Shown here in pieces: positions 25,784-33,941 of a stretch of 64,000 bases of DNA; the stretch's first letter is position 1, and each line of letters opens with the position of its first letter. The notes under the pieces are model-generated. The model was not told where the DNA came from. It did no database searches and worked only from the letters and a program-made list of their open reading frames with translations. Both the position numbers and the translations under genes were made by a program. Source of the stretch: Sphaerochaetaceae bacterium (GTDB taxonomy: Bacteria; Spirochaetota; Spirochaetia; Sphaerochaetales; Sphaerochaetaceae). The DNA lies in the NCBI GenBank assembly GCA_028532915.1, contig JAQQAI010000070.1, forward strand, positions 16,568-80,567. The letters are read 5' to 3'.

Positions 25784-26776
25784 ATGGGAAGACCGGTTAC
25801 CTTATTCACTGGACAATGGGCGGATCTGCCGTTCGAGCAGGTGTGCAGGACAGTTTCGGAATTCGGCTATGATGGTTTGGAAATAGCCTGCTGGGGTGAT
25901 CACATGGATGTTGTCAAAGGGGCGACGGATCCTGATTATATCGCCCGGAAACTTGAAGTGCTGCGGCGTTATGAACTGGGATGCTGGGCCTTGGGCAACC
26001 ATCTGGCCGGTCAATGTGTCGGTGATGCATTCGGCGATCCCCGTCTTGACGGGTTTGCTCCGAAAGAACTCAGCGGTGACGGTGAGGCGATCCGTTCCTG
26101 GGGAATCGAGCAGATGAAATACACTGCGAAAGCCGCACGGGCAATGGGTGCTCAAGTCGTCACCGGATTCATGGGCTCGCCCATATGGAAATACTTCTAT
26201 TCCTTTCCCGCAACGTCGCAGAAGATGATCGATGACGGTTATGCACTGATCAAGGAACTGTGGACCCCCATTCTGGATGTCTTTGACGAAGAGGGGGTGA
26301 AATTCGCTCTCGAAGTTCATCCGGGGGAGATCGCATATGACTACTACAGCGCACGAAGGCTGCTCGAAGAATTCGAGATGAGAGAAACTCTAGGTTTCAA
26401 CTTCGATCCTTCCCATCTTCAGTGGCAGGGAATCGATCCGGCGCTCTTTTTCCGTGATTTTGCCGATCGTATCTATCATATTCATATCAAGGATGCATAT
26501 GTGAAGCTGGATGGGAGAGCGGGTATACTGGGATCTCATCTTCCGTTCGGCGATGCGCACAGAGGATGGAATTTCGTTTCGCCCGGTCACGGAGATGTCA
26601 ATTTCGAATTCATCATCCGTGAAGCGAACAATGCACAGTATGAAGGTCCCCTTTCGGTCGAATGGGAAGATAACGGGATGGACAGACTTTTCGGAGCAAA
26701 GGAGGCTCTCAAATTTGTCCATACGATCGATTTTACCCCGTCGACCGTGATATTTGATGAAGCTATGGAGAATTGA
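25784..26776 (+). CDS. Sugar phosphate isomerase/epimerase-family TIM-barrel protein
   Basis: A 330-residue member of the xylose isomerase-like TIM-barrel family (AP endonuclease 2 superfamily). The metal-site motifs are LEVHPGEIAYD, NFDPSHLQWQGID and HIHIKDAYV, with the final SVEWED carrying the last acidic ligand. Opening FGYDGLEIACWGDHMD is typical. AGGAGG lies about 7 bases ahead of the ATG, and the gene follows the dehydrogenase by 22 bases. Dehydrogenase plus epimerase pairs of this type act on ketose, inositol-like or glycoside substrates; which one cannot be said. Confidence 0.88.
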   Translation: MGRPVTLFTGQWADLPFEQVCRTVSEFGYDGLEIACWGDHMDVVKGATDPDYIARKLEVLRRYELGCWALGNHLAGQCVGDAFGDPRLDGFAPKELSGDGEAIRSWGIEQMKYTAKAARAMGAQVVTGFMGSPIWKYFYSFPATSQKMIDDGYALIKELWTPILDVFDEEGVKFALEVHPGEIAYDYYSARRLLEEFEMRETLGFNFDPSHLQWQGIDPALFFRDFADRIYHIHIKDAYVKLDGRAGILGSHLPFGDAHRGWNFVSPGHGDVNFEFIIREANNAQYEGPLSVEWEDNGMDRLFGAKEALKFVHTIDFTPSTVIFDEAMEN

Positions 26777-26791
26777 CAAAGGAAATAGATA

Positions 26792-28318
26792 ATGAATACA
26801 CAACGATCGGATGTACTTTTCGCGATACGTAATGTGAGCAAAGAGTTCTCTAAAGTTCGTGTATTAAACTCAGTTTCTATCAACCTGCGCAGAGGAGAGA
26901 TTCTCGGGCTCATCGGTGAGAACGGGGCCGGGAAATCTACTCTCATGAAGATCATTAGCGGGATCTATCAACCGACCTCAGGGACTCTGGTCTACGACGG
27001 CAAAGAAGTTGACATCCCCGATTACATCACAGCAAAATCGCTGGGAATATCGATTGTACCTCAAGAGTTTAATCTGATTAATACTTTGAAAGTGTACGAG
27101 AACATCTTTTTAGGAAATGAGATGAGAGGTCCTCATGGTCTTCTTTCGAAGAAGATGATGAGAGACGAAGCCCGAAGACAGCTGTCCCGTCTCAGGACAA
27201 AACTGGATGTGGATGCCCTGGTCAGCGACCTCAGCGTCGCTCAGAAGCAGATGGTCGAAATATCTAAGGCGCTGCTGCTTAATGCCCGCATACTCATAAT
27301 GGATGAACCGACTACGACATTGACCGGCTATGAGGTCAGCGTTCTGTTCAACGTAATGAAAGAACTCAGAAGGCAGGGTGTATCCATCCTGTTCATCTCT
27401 CATAAGCTGAAGGAAGTCAAATCCATCTGCGATAGAGTCGCGATTCTGCGTGACGGAGAGCTTATCTCGGTTGAAATAGTCGATCTGATAGATGAAGCCG
27501 AGATGGCCAGGAAGATGATCGGAAGAGACTTTACCCAGGTATTCCCTCCGAAACGAGATACTGATGAGACTGATGAGGTTCTGCGTGTGGATCATCTGAA
27601 ACTTGCCGGCCTTTCCACAGCTAATTCGTTCCGATTGAACCGGGGAGAGATCCTCGGTTTCGCCGGTCTTGTCGGAAGCGGAAGAACAGAACTGTTTGAA
27701 GCTCTCATGAGACTGAGACCCGGCGATTCAGGAGAGATCTACATCAAAGGGAAGAAAGTTGTGATCCGCTCACCGCAGGAAGCGGTGAACTATAAACTCG
27801 GCTATATCAGTGAAGACCGGCAGGGCAAGGGGATTGTAAGCGATTTTACGATAAGCCAGAATATAACGTTGATTGCACTCGCCCGCTATGTTTCTCATCT
27901 TCTCATAAACAAACGTGCAGAGATCGAAAAGAGCGAAGAATACGTGAAAGCATTCAATATCATAGCGGCATCACCAAAAATGGCTCTGCGGTTTTTCAGC
28001 GGAGGTAACCAGCAGAAAGTATATCTTGCCCGCTGGGTAGAGACTGAACCCGAGATCCTCATCTTCGATGAACCTACCCGGGGAATAGATGTCAATGCGA
28101 AAAAAGAGATCTACGAGTTTATTCATCATCTGTGCGACAACGGAATTTCCTGCATCGTCATCTCTTCCGAAATGGAAGAGATTATAGGGTTATGTTCCCG
28201 TGTATATGTGATGCGTGAAGGGAAAATCCAGGGAGTTCTTAAAGGAAAGCAGATTGATGAAGAACATATCATGTTCCTGGCTACAGGAATAAAAGGAAGG
28301 ATAGAGGATGAACAATGA
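26792..28318 (+). CDS. Sugar ABC transporter ATP-binding protein (RbsA/MglA type)
   Basis: A 508-residue tandem ATPase. The first cassette has a full Walker A (GENGAGKST, about residue 44), signature LSVAQKQMVEISKAL and Walker B ILIMDEPTTTL. The second has the degenerate Walker A (GLVGSGRTEL) usual for this family, FFSGGNQQKVYLARW and ILIFDEPTRGIDV. This double cassette is the hallmark of the ribose/galactose/nucleoside-type carbohydrate importers. Its last codons overlap the permease gene by 11 bases. Confidence 0.95.
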   Translation: MNTQRSDVLFAIRNVSKEFSKVRVLNSVSINLRRGEILGLIGENGAGKSTLMKIISGIYQPTSGTLVYDGKEVDIPDYITAKSLGISIVPQEFNLINTLKVYENIFLGNEMRGPHGLLSKKMMRDEARRQLSRLRTKLDVDALVSDLSVAQKQMVEISKALLLNARILIMDEPTTTLTGYEVSVLFNVMKELRRQGVSILFISHKLKEVKSICDRVAILRDGELISVEIVDLIDEAEMARKMIGRDFTQVFPPKRDTDETDEVLRVDHLKLAGLSTANSFRLNRGEILGFAGLVGSGRTELFEALMRLRPGDSGEIYIKGKKVVIRSPQEAVNYKLGYISEDRQGKGIVSDFTISQNITLIALARYVSHLLINKRAEIEKSEEYVKAFNIIAASPKMALRFFSGGNQQKVYLARWVETEPEILIFDEPTRGIDVNAKKEIYEFIHHLCDNGISCIVISSEMEEIIGLCSRVYVMREGKIQGVLKGKQIDEEHIMFLATGIKGRIEDEQ

Positions 28319-29300
28319 TAGACAGCAGCCGAACAGGGACTCGAATCCCTTTTCATACTTCAGAAATTTCAGAATATCAGATCACCCTACCGGAATAGGG
28401 TTTATCCTGCTTTTCATTCTTGCGGTGATCGTAGGTTGGCCGACGTTTCTCCAGTTAAGAAACCTTACCAATATTCTGAGACAGATTTCCTATACTGGAA
28501 TCATCGCTCTCGGGATGACGATGATCATCATCAGCGGGGGAATAGATCTCTCGGTCGGATCGATGACAGCCTTCGTCGGCGGGCTTACCATATTCTTCCT
28601 GAATCTGTTTCCCTCCGATTCGGTGTCAGCATTGATTCTCGCTTCGATATTCGCGATGGCGGCAGGTGCCGTATCAGGTCTTTTCAACGGAATTCTTGTG
28701 ACTAAAGGAAGAATCGCTCCGTTCATTGCCACTCTCGGGACGATGTCGATCTTCAGGTCTCTCATCCAGTACTTTTCGGGAGCCGGTAATATTCTCTCAA
28801 ACAACATCCTCTATGCGGATATCGGTTCGGGGGTGTTTCTCGGGATTCCTGTTCCTGTCTGGGTTTTCCTCATCGTTGCCGTGATTCTCCATATAGTTCT
28901 TGAGAACACGAGGTTCGGACGATATGTATGTGCAGTCGGAGCAAACGAACAGGTCGCCCGCTATTCTGCGATCCGTATCCAGATCATCAAGATGATACCG
29001 TACGTGATAACAGGATTCACCGCCGGTCTGACGGCTCTGCTGTGGTCATCGAGACTCAACTGCATCAATCCGAGCGACTGCTCAGGCTATGAACTCGATG
29101 CGATCGCTGCGGCTGTGATCGGAGGAACGTCGATGAACGGAGGAAAAGGCTCGATCATCGGTACTGTCATGGGGGCTGTCATGCTGGGGATCATCAACAA
29201 CATGCTGGTTTTGGGAGGCGTATCCTCATATCTGCAGCAGGCGGCTCGGGGATTAGTCATCATTGTAGCAGTATTGCTGCAATACAATAATAAAAACTAA
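28308..29300 (+). CDS. Sugar ABC transporter permease (RbsC/MglC type)
   Basis: A 330-residue membrane protein with about ten membrane segments. The family blocks GIIALGMTMIIISGGIDLSVG-like (residues about 64-84), GLFNGILVTKGRIAPFIATLGT-like and AVIGGTSMNGGKGSIIGTV-like are all present. It overlaps the ATPase gene by 11 bases, a sign of translational coupling, and forms the homodimeric channel of the importer. GAGGATGAAC holds both the ribosome site and start. Confidence 0.94.
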   Translation: MNNDRQQPNRDSNPFSYFRNFRISDHPTGIGFILLFILAVIVGWPTFLQLRNLTNILRQISYTGIIALGMTMIIISGGIDLSVGSMTAFVGGLTIFFLNLFPSDSVSALILASIFAMAAGAVSGLFNGILVTKGRIAPFIATLGTMSIFRSLIQYFSGAGNILSNNILYADIGSGVFLGIPVPVWVFLIVAVILHIVLENTRFGRYVCAVGANEQVARYSAIRIQIIKMIPYVITGFTAGLTALLWSSRLNCINPSDCSGYELDAIAAAVIGGTSMNGGKGSIIGTVMGAVMLGIINNMLVLGGVSSYLQQAARGLVIIVAVLLQYNNKN

Positions 29301-29312
29301 CAGGAGGTTAGT

Positions 29313-30311
29313 ATGAAGAAAGTAGTTCTCATAATGCTGGTTACAGTGTGTATGGTAACACCGCTGTTCGCTCAGGGAGGGAGTGAAAGTTCAACGACTA
29401 AGATCGGTATCTCTATTCCGAGTGCTGATCACGGCTGGACCGGTGGTATCGTATGGTGGGCGAACAAGGCTGTAGATGATATCAAAGCCGAGATGCCCGG
29501 ACGCTTTGAATTCAGGGTTGTTACAGCCGACGGCCCTTCCACACAGGTTCAGAACGTCGAAGACCTTCTGGTCTGGGGAATGGATTACCTGGTGATACTT
29601 CCACATGAATCTGCTCCGCTTACTCCGATAGTGAAAAGTGTGCACACAGAAGGTGTGCGCGTCATGGTCGTTGACCGGGGCCTTACCGACACATCTTTCG
29701 GATATGTCAATCTTGCCGGAGACAATACTGCTCTCGGTCGTCTATCAGGAGAATACCTCAGAGACACGATGAAAGAGAGAGGACTGAAATATTATGTCGC
29801 AATGGGAGGTCTGCCTGTAACGATCGATACCGAAAGAATGGATGCCTTCTTTGCCGAGATGAACAAGGAGAAATCACTGGTCAATCTTCTCGGCGGAAAC
29901 AAATATGAGTTTGCCGACTGGTCGACTCAGAAAGGATTATCACTGATGGAGACCTTTTTGCAGCAGTATCCCCGCATAGATGCGGTATTCTGTCAGGATG
30001 ATGATGTGCTCACCGGTGTACTTCAGGCCATCAAAGAATCAGGAAGAGACGATGTGAAGATAGCGCTCGGAGGAGCCGGATCGAAGGTCGTCTATAAGAT
30101 GATCATGGATGATCATCCTCTGGTGAAAGCTACGGCAACTTATCATCCTTCGATGATAGCTGACGGAATTCATTACATCGTGGAAGTCGCTATGGGTGAA
30201 AGAGATGATGACTTCCATCTGGCAAAATCTCCGACGACAGTGGTTATTCCGTCGGTGCTGGTAACAAAAGAGAATGTCGATATGTATTACGAGAGTGAAT
30301 CGATATTCTAA
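29313..30311 (+). CDS. Sugar ABC transporter periplasmic binding protein (RbsB type)
   Basis: A 332-residue exported protein. The signal peptide (about residues 1-21, ending TPLFA before QGGSES) lacks a lipobox cysteine. The mature domain starts KIGISIPSADHGWTGGIVWW and shows the type I sugar-binding layout: ILPHESAPLTPIV, VMVVDRG, VFCQDDDVLTGVLQAIKESG. It ends the operon and is followed by a terminator. Ligand unknown; the linked dehydrogenase and epimerase suggest a hexose, inositol or related polyol. Confidence 0.92.
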   Translation: MKKVVLIMLVTVCMVTPLFAQGGSESSTTKIGISIPSADHGWTGGIVWWANKAVDDIKAEMPGRFEFRVVTADGPSTQVQNVEDLLVWGMDYLVILPHESAPLTPIVKSVHTEGVRVMVVDRGLTDTSFGYVNLAGDNTALGRLSGEYLRDTMKERGLKYYVAMGGLPVTIDTERMDAFFAEMNKEKSLVNLLGGNKYEFADWSTQKGLSLMETFLQQYPRIDAVFCQDDDVLTGVLQAIKESGRDDVKIALGGAGSKVVYKMIMDDHPLVKATATYHPSMIADGIHYIVEVAMGERDDDFHLAKSPTTVVIPSVLVTKENVDMYYESESIF

Positions 30312-30338
30312 TCCGGATAGATGGATAAACTTTTTACA

Positions 30339-30376
30339 GGCAGCCGCTGACGGGGTAAAGCAGGCGGCTGCTTTTA
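30339..30376 (+). terminator. Intrinsic terminator of the 24589-30311 operon
   Basis: GCAGCCGC (30340-30347) and GCGGCTGC (30364-30371) form a perfect 8-bp GC-rich stem, followed by TTTTATATT. Confidence 0.82.
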
Positions 30377-30449
30377 TATTGAAGCCTTCAATTTTCATAA
30401 CTGTATCTTTCATGTGATCTGTTATATACTTTTGCAGAAAGGGTTAGTT

Positions 30450-31334
30450 ATGGCAGTTGAAGGAAGATTCGCACGATTTGACGGTACATGGTATCCGAAA
30501 GATCGCACAATTCTCTCTGATATGATTGACTCGATGGCGGATCGGACTTTGGTGAGATGTCCAGATCCCCGTCTGGCAATTCTGCCCCATTCCGGGCTCT
30601 ATTTTTCGCTGCGCAGTTTTTCTCATCTTCTCAGTTCAGCGCAAAAACCTATCAGCCATGTCATTATATTCAGTCCATCCCACTATTATCCGCTGCACAA
30701 TGACAGAATATATCAAAGCAGGTTCTCCTGGTATGAGACTCCATTCGGAAATCTGGAAAACCGTACACTTGAACTGAATTATCCGTTATATGAACATCAG
30801 GATGCTTTTGCACATGAACATGCTGTTGAGATGGTGATGCCGATTCTCGGGTATATTCAGAAGCGGCAGAAGAAGAACATCGGACTATCACTTTTTCTTG
30901 TCAACCGGCTCACCGGCGAAAACATTACCGAAGATTTCGCCTATTCTCTGTTGAAGAATCTTCGGCAACAGCCGGAATTTCCTGATGAGACCCTCATTCT
31001 CGCCTCGAGTGATTTCACTCATTACGGAAGAGTATATGATCATACGCCCTTCAAAGGGCGATCTGATACTGAAGTCCTTTCCGAGATCGAAAAGGCTGAC
31101 AAATCAGTTATCTCTGATCTGATTGCCGGCAGACATTCTCAGAAATCGATCTATCCCTGTAATGCCTGCGGATATGCTGCAATGAGCATCATCTCTCAAC
31201 TGGCCAAGGTCCTAAAACTCCATGGTGAAATCATAGATTATTACCATTCATCAGATATCTCTCAAGATTTGAAACAGAATGTATCTTACGCCACTGTTTT
31301 CTTTAAAGAGGAGAGTTTATATGAATTCGAGTAA
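30450..31334 (+). CDS. AmmeMemoRadiSam system protein B (MEMO family)
   Basis: A 294-residue MEMO-like protein. Candidate metal ligands match those of human MEMO1: His47 in LPHSGLYF, the His of SPSHYYPL, the His of SSDFTHYG, and the Cys of CNACGYAA. The fold is related to extradiol dioxygenases. The ATG at 30450 is preferred to an in-frame upstream start at 30414 that translates the leader. It is the first gene of a three-gene set with an AMMECR1 protein and a radical SAM enzyme, the conserved AmmeMemoRadiSam trio. The biochemical role of the trio is not established. Confidence 0.93.
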   Translation: MAVEGRFARFDGTWYPKDRTILSDMIDSMADRTLVRCPDPRLAILPHSGLYFSLRSFSHLLSSAQKPISHVIIFSPSHYYPLHNDRIYQSRFSWYETPFGNLENRTLELNYPLYEHQDAFAHEHAVEMVMPILGYIQKRQKKNIGLSLFLVNRLTGENITEDFAYSLLKNLRQQPEFPDETLILASSDFTHYGRVYDHTPFKGRSDTEVLSEIEKADKSVISDLIAGRHSQKSIYPCNACGYAAMSIISQLAKVLKLHGEIIDYYHSSDISQDLKQNVSYATVFFKEESLYEFE

Positions 31335-31908
31335 TAGACTGCTGCTGCTGACGATCGCTCACCAGTCGATATGTGAGACATTGGAAAAAAAAACACCCTA
31401 CACATATATGCAGGTGAAAGAAGATCCTCCCGAAGAGGTCATTCATCCGCAGGGAGTTTTCGTTACACTCAAGACGAAGCATAAAGATTATACCTCTTTG
31501 AGGGGGTGTATCGGCAATATTGAAGGGAATAGGCCTATCTATGAAAATGTCTATCAGTTGGCGAAAGAGAGCGCCTTCAAAGATCCGAGATTCCCTCCTT
31601 TGACAATGAAAGAACTTCCTTCGATCTGTATACAGATATCGATTCTTTCAAAACTGAAGCCTATATCGTCGATGGATGAGGTGATCCTCGGGACTCACGG
31701 GGTAGTATATGAATACCGCCTGCACCGCGCGCTCTTTCTTCCAGAGGTTGCCGTGGAGCAGAAGTGGAACACTTCCCGTCTTTTCGGCCAGCTGTGTATG
31801 AAAGCTTCTTTGCCTCCAACCCACTGGAAAAGCGGAGAAGGCACCTTTTATGTCTTTACGACAGAGACCTTCGAGGACAGCAGAAATGGATCAGGTTCAG
31901 CGATGTGA
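31321..31908 (+). CDS. AmmeMemoRadiSam system protein A (AMMECR1 domain)
   Basis: A 195-residue AMMECR1-domain protein. The hallmark SLRGCIGNIEGNRP block (about residues 60-73) and FKDPRFPPLTMKEL are present, followed by SILSKLKPISSMDEVILGTHGV. Its ATG lies inside the last 14 bases of the MEMO gene, and the preceding AAGAGGAGAG serves as ribosome site, so translation is coupled. AMMECR1 is conserved from bacteria to humans; the bacterial function is unknown. The longer frame from 31279 is rejected because it runs through the MEMO coding end. Confidence 0.93.
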   Translation: MNSSNRLLLLTIAHQSICETLEKKTPYTYMQVKEDPPEEVIHPQGVFVTLKTKHKDYTSLRGCIGNIEGNRPIYENVYQLAKESAFKDPRFPPLTMKELPSICIQISILSKLKPISSMDEVILGTHGVVYEYRLHRALFLPEVAVEQKWNTSRLFGQLCMKASLPPTHWKSGEGTFYVFTTETFEDSRNGSGSAM

Positions 31909-32860
31909 CTTCTGCTGCAGATGCTGTCTGCTGCAGAAAGGAGAATTCGGGGAATGCGGTGTAAGATACTGCGACGGGAATGCCGTTATCGACTCTCCTG
32001 AACAGAAGATTGTTGCAGTACACCTGGACCGGATAGAGAAGAAGCCTCTCTATCATTTCTTTCCTAAAGAGAAGACGCTCTCTTTGGGAGCCTTGGGGTG
32101 CAACCTTCACTGCACATTCTGTCAGAATTATCAGTTGAGCCAGAAACCGTATATCAATGATTTCTCCTCCTCGCTCTATGAGGATTTCCCTTTCATAAGG
32201 ATGCTGTCGCAGTGCCGCTCCAGAATAATGAGTTACACTTACAATGAACCGATCGTCTGGCAGGATGTTGTACTCCAAATTGCTGAGAAGGTAAGACAGG
32301 AAGGAGGTTTCAATGTGATGGTTACAAACGGAACCTTCTCGGAAAAATCCCTCGAAATTATGGTACCCCATATCGATGCTTTCAACATCGATTTCAAAGG
32401 AGATGAATCTTTTTACGAAGAGATATGCAAAGCTCCCGGAGCATTTCGTGCTGTCAGTGATGCTATCGAATATATAAACGGACAGACTGGTAAAGTGCTG
32501 GAGGTAACGACTCTCGTCATAGAAAAATATCACACACAGCAGATACTTCAGAAGATGTTCGAGCATCTGATGAATCTTGGTGTGAATGTTATTCATCTTT
32601 CCCGTTTCTTTCCCGCCTACAAGATGAGCGGTGAAAAAAGCACTTCAATTTCCTGTCTTGAACAGGCGAAGGATATCGCACAACAGTGCGGTATTCCCTA
32701 TGTCTATCTTGGAAATGTTTCTCTTTTTGATGACCGATATATCGTCTGTCCCCGATGCGGCTGCACTATCGAAAGGAATAGGACATCAGGTCTAGCTGAC
32801 GATAAAGGAGAGCTTTACTGCCCTTCGTGTGGGGATTTGATCTACGGAAGGTTTGCCTAA
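31886..32860 (+). CDS. AmmeMemoRadiSam system radical SAM enzyme
   Basis: A 324-residue radical SAM protein. The N-terminal four-cysteine block CDFCCRCCLLQKGEFGECG (residues about 7-25) precedes the [4Fe-4S] motif CNLHCTFC. A C-terminal zinc-ribbon-like pair (CPRCGC and CPSCGD) adds four more cysteines. This layout is characteristic of the radical SAM partner of MEMO and AMMECR1. The ATG at 31886 overlaps the AMMECR1 gene by 23 bases; the ORF could be read from 31850, but that extension translates the AMMECR1 end. The substrate is unknown. The gene end overlaps the convergent gene by 4 bases. Confidence 0.93.
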   Translation: MDQVQRCDFCCRCCLLQKGEFGECGVRYCDGNAVIDSPEQKIVAVHLDRIEKKPLYHFFPKEKTLSLGALGCNLHCTFCQNYQLSQKPYINDFSSSLYEDFPFIRMLSQCRSRIMSYTYNEPIVWQDVVLQIAEKVRQEGGFNVMVTNGTFSEKSLEIMVPHIDAFNIDFKGDESFYEEICKAPGAFRAVSDAIEYINGQTGKVLEVTTLVIEKYHTQQILQKMFEHLMNLGVNVIHLSRFFPAYKMSGEKSTSISCLEQAKDIAQQCGIPYVYLGNVSLFDDRYIVCPRCGCTIERNRTSGLADDKGELYCPSCGDLIYGRFA

Positions 32861-33873
32861 TCACTTACAAGTTCAATGATGATATCGCTCGTGTATTCTC
32901 CTGGGAATAAGTAATTGCTGGTGTAATTAAGATCAGAGACGGCAATCTCGATGAAATCCTGCCAGTATCCTGAAGTTCCCAATCCGGGAACGTCGACACT
33001 GAAAGATCCTGCTGAAGGTAATGTTCTGCCGGGCACATATACTTTGTATTTCAGTATTGAGCTGTTGCTCTCATGAGTGAATTCAAAATCACCGAAATCA
33101 GGATCGATCTTCGGGCTGATCTTCAATGAATAGTAGCTGGACGGATCATCATCATTGCTCGTGAATGTGACCGATCCCACGACCAGTGTGCCTCCGGAAT
33201 TATGGAGTCCTTCTACATCAATATTCTCGGCGCTGGAGTAGGGGACGACCTGCAGGTCGGTGACTACCGGTTCGGGTACTTCTCCCTGTTCAATGTAGTA
33301 CATCTGAATGAAGAACATATATTCATCGATGAGCACCTGATTCTCTGTTCCGTATTCGGCGAATATCTGGACGTTCAATGTCGTTTCGTAGGTACCTTCC
33401 CACCCGTAGCGGTATTTGTTGCGAGGAGTGATGCTCATCCTTATCTGACCGTCGTTGATGGAAGAGATCCCTAGATTTGTTTCGATCTGTTTGGGGCTGG
33501 TATTCATACTGTTGCTGCCGCCGACGGTTATCGTGTATTTTACGTCGAAATACAATGACGGATCTTCAACATTTCTGAGGGTGGGAGAACTTTCATTGGC
33601 AGTGAACACCCAGGTGAGTTCCTGGTGGGCGCTGTCCCACAGATTCTGAAGCTCGCTCCAAGTATACTGATTCGTAAGATCATCGTTCCTCTTGATTTGA
33701 AGATATCCGAGATAAATGCTGTTTAATTCCCATTGAAAGTTTTTTGTGTTGTTCATCGTAGAACTGTTCTGGTTGAACTGTGTGGTATACCATGAAGGAT
33801 CAACCTGTGCGAAGACAGATAACGATGCGATTATCAGGATGGCGACTGCAATAACAGTGACTTTTCTTTTCAT
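32857..33873 (-). CDS. Exported protein of unknown function
   Basis: A 338-residue protein with a clear signal peptide (residues about 1-22, ending SVFA before QVDPSW). The rest is rich in Ser, Asn, Tyr and Asp with alternating hydrophobic residues, as in beta-sandwich surface or periplasmic proteins; I do not recognise a domain. The ATG at 33873 follows AAGGAAG by 10 bases; a TTG at 33894 is a spurious extension containing that ribosome site. It lies 68 bases downstream of the RND gene and is probably co-transcribed, so it may be a periplasmic or surface partner of that transporter (inference). Confidence 0.7.
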   Translation of the reverse strand: MKRKVTVIAVAILIIASLSVFAQVDPSWYTTQFNQNSSTMNNTKNFQWELNSIYLGYLQIKRNDDLTNQYTWSELQNLWDSAHQELTWVFTANESSPTLRNVEDPSLYFDVKYTITVGGSNSMNTSPKQIETNLGISSINDGQIRMSITPRNKYRYGWEGTYETTLNVQIFAEYGTENQVLIDEYMFFIQMYYIEQGEVPEPVVTDLQVVPYSSAENIDVEGLHNSGGTLVVGSVTFTSNDDDPSSYYSLKISPKIDPDFGDFEFTHESNSSILKYKVYVPGRTLPSAGSFSVDVPGLGTSGYWQDFIEIAVSDLNYTSNYLFPGEYTSDIIIELVSD

Positions 33874-33941
33874 ATGAATAGTTCTTCCTTGCAATCAAGT
33901 CTAATAAAACAAATGAAATAAGGCAAGAAGCATACTCGGTA

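Noticed and set aside
31856..32596. A 246-codon minus-strand frame opposite the radical SAM gene
   Set aside because: Shadow of a gene with all its cluster cysteines. No ribosome site.
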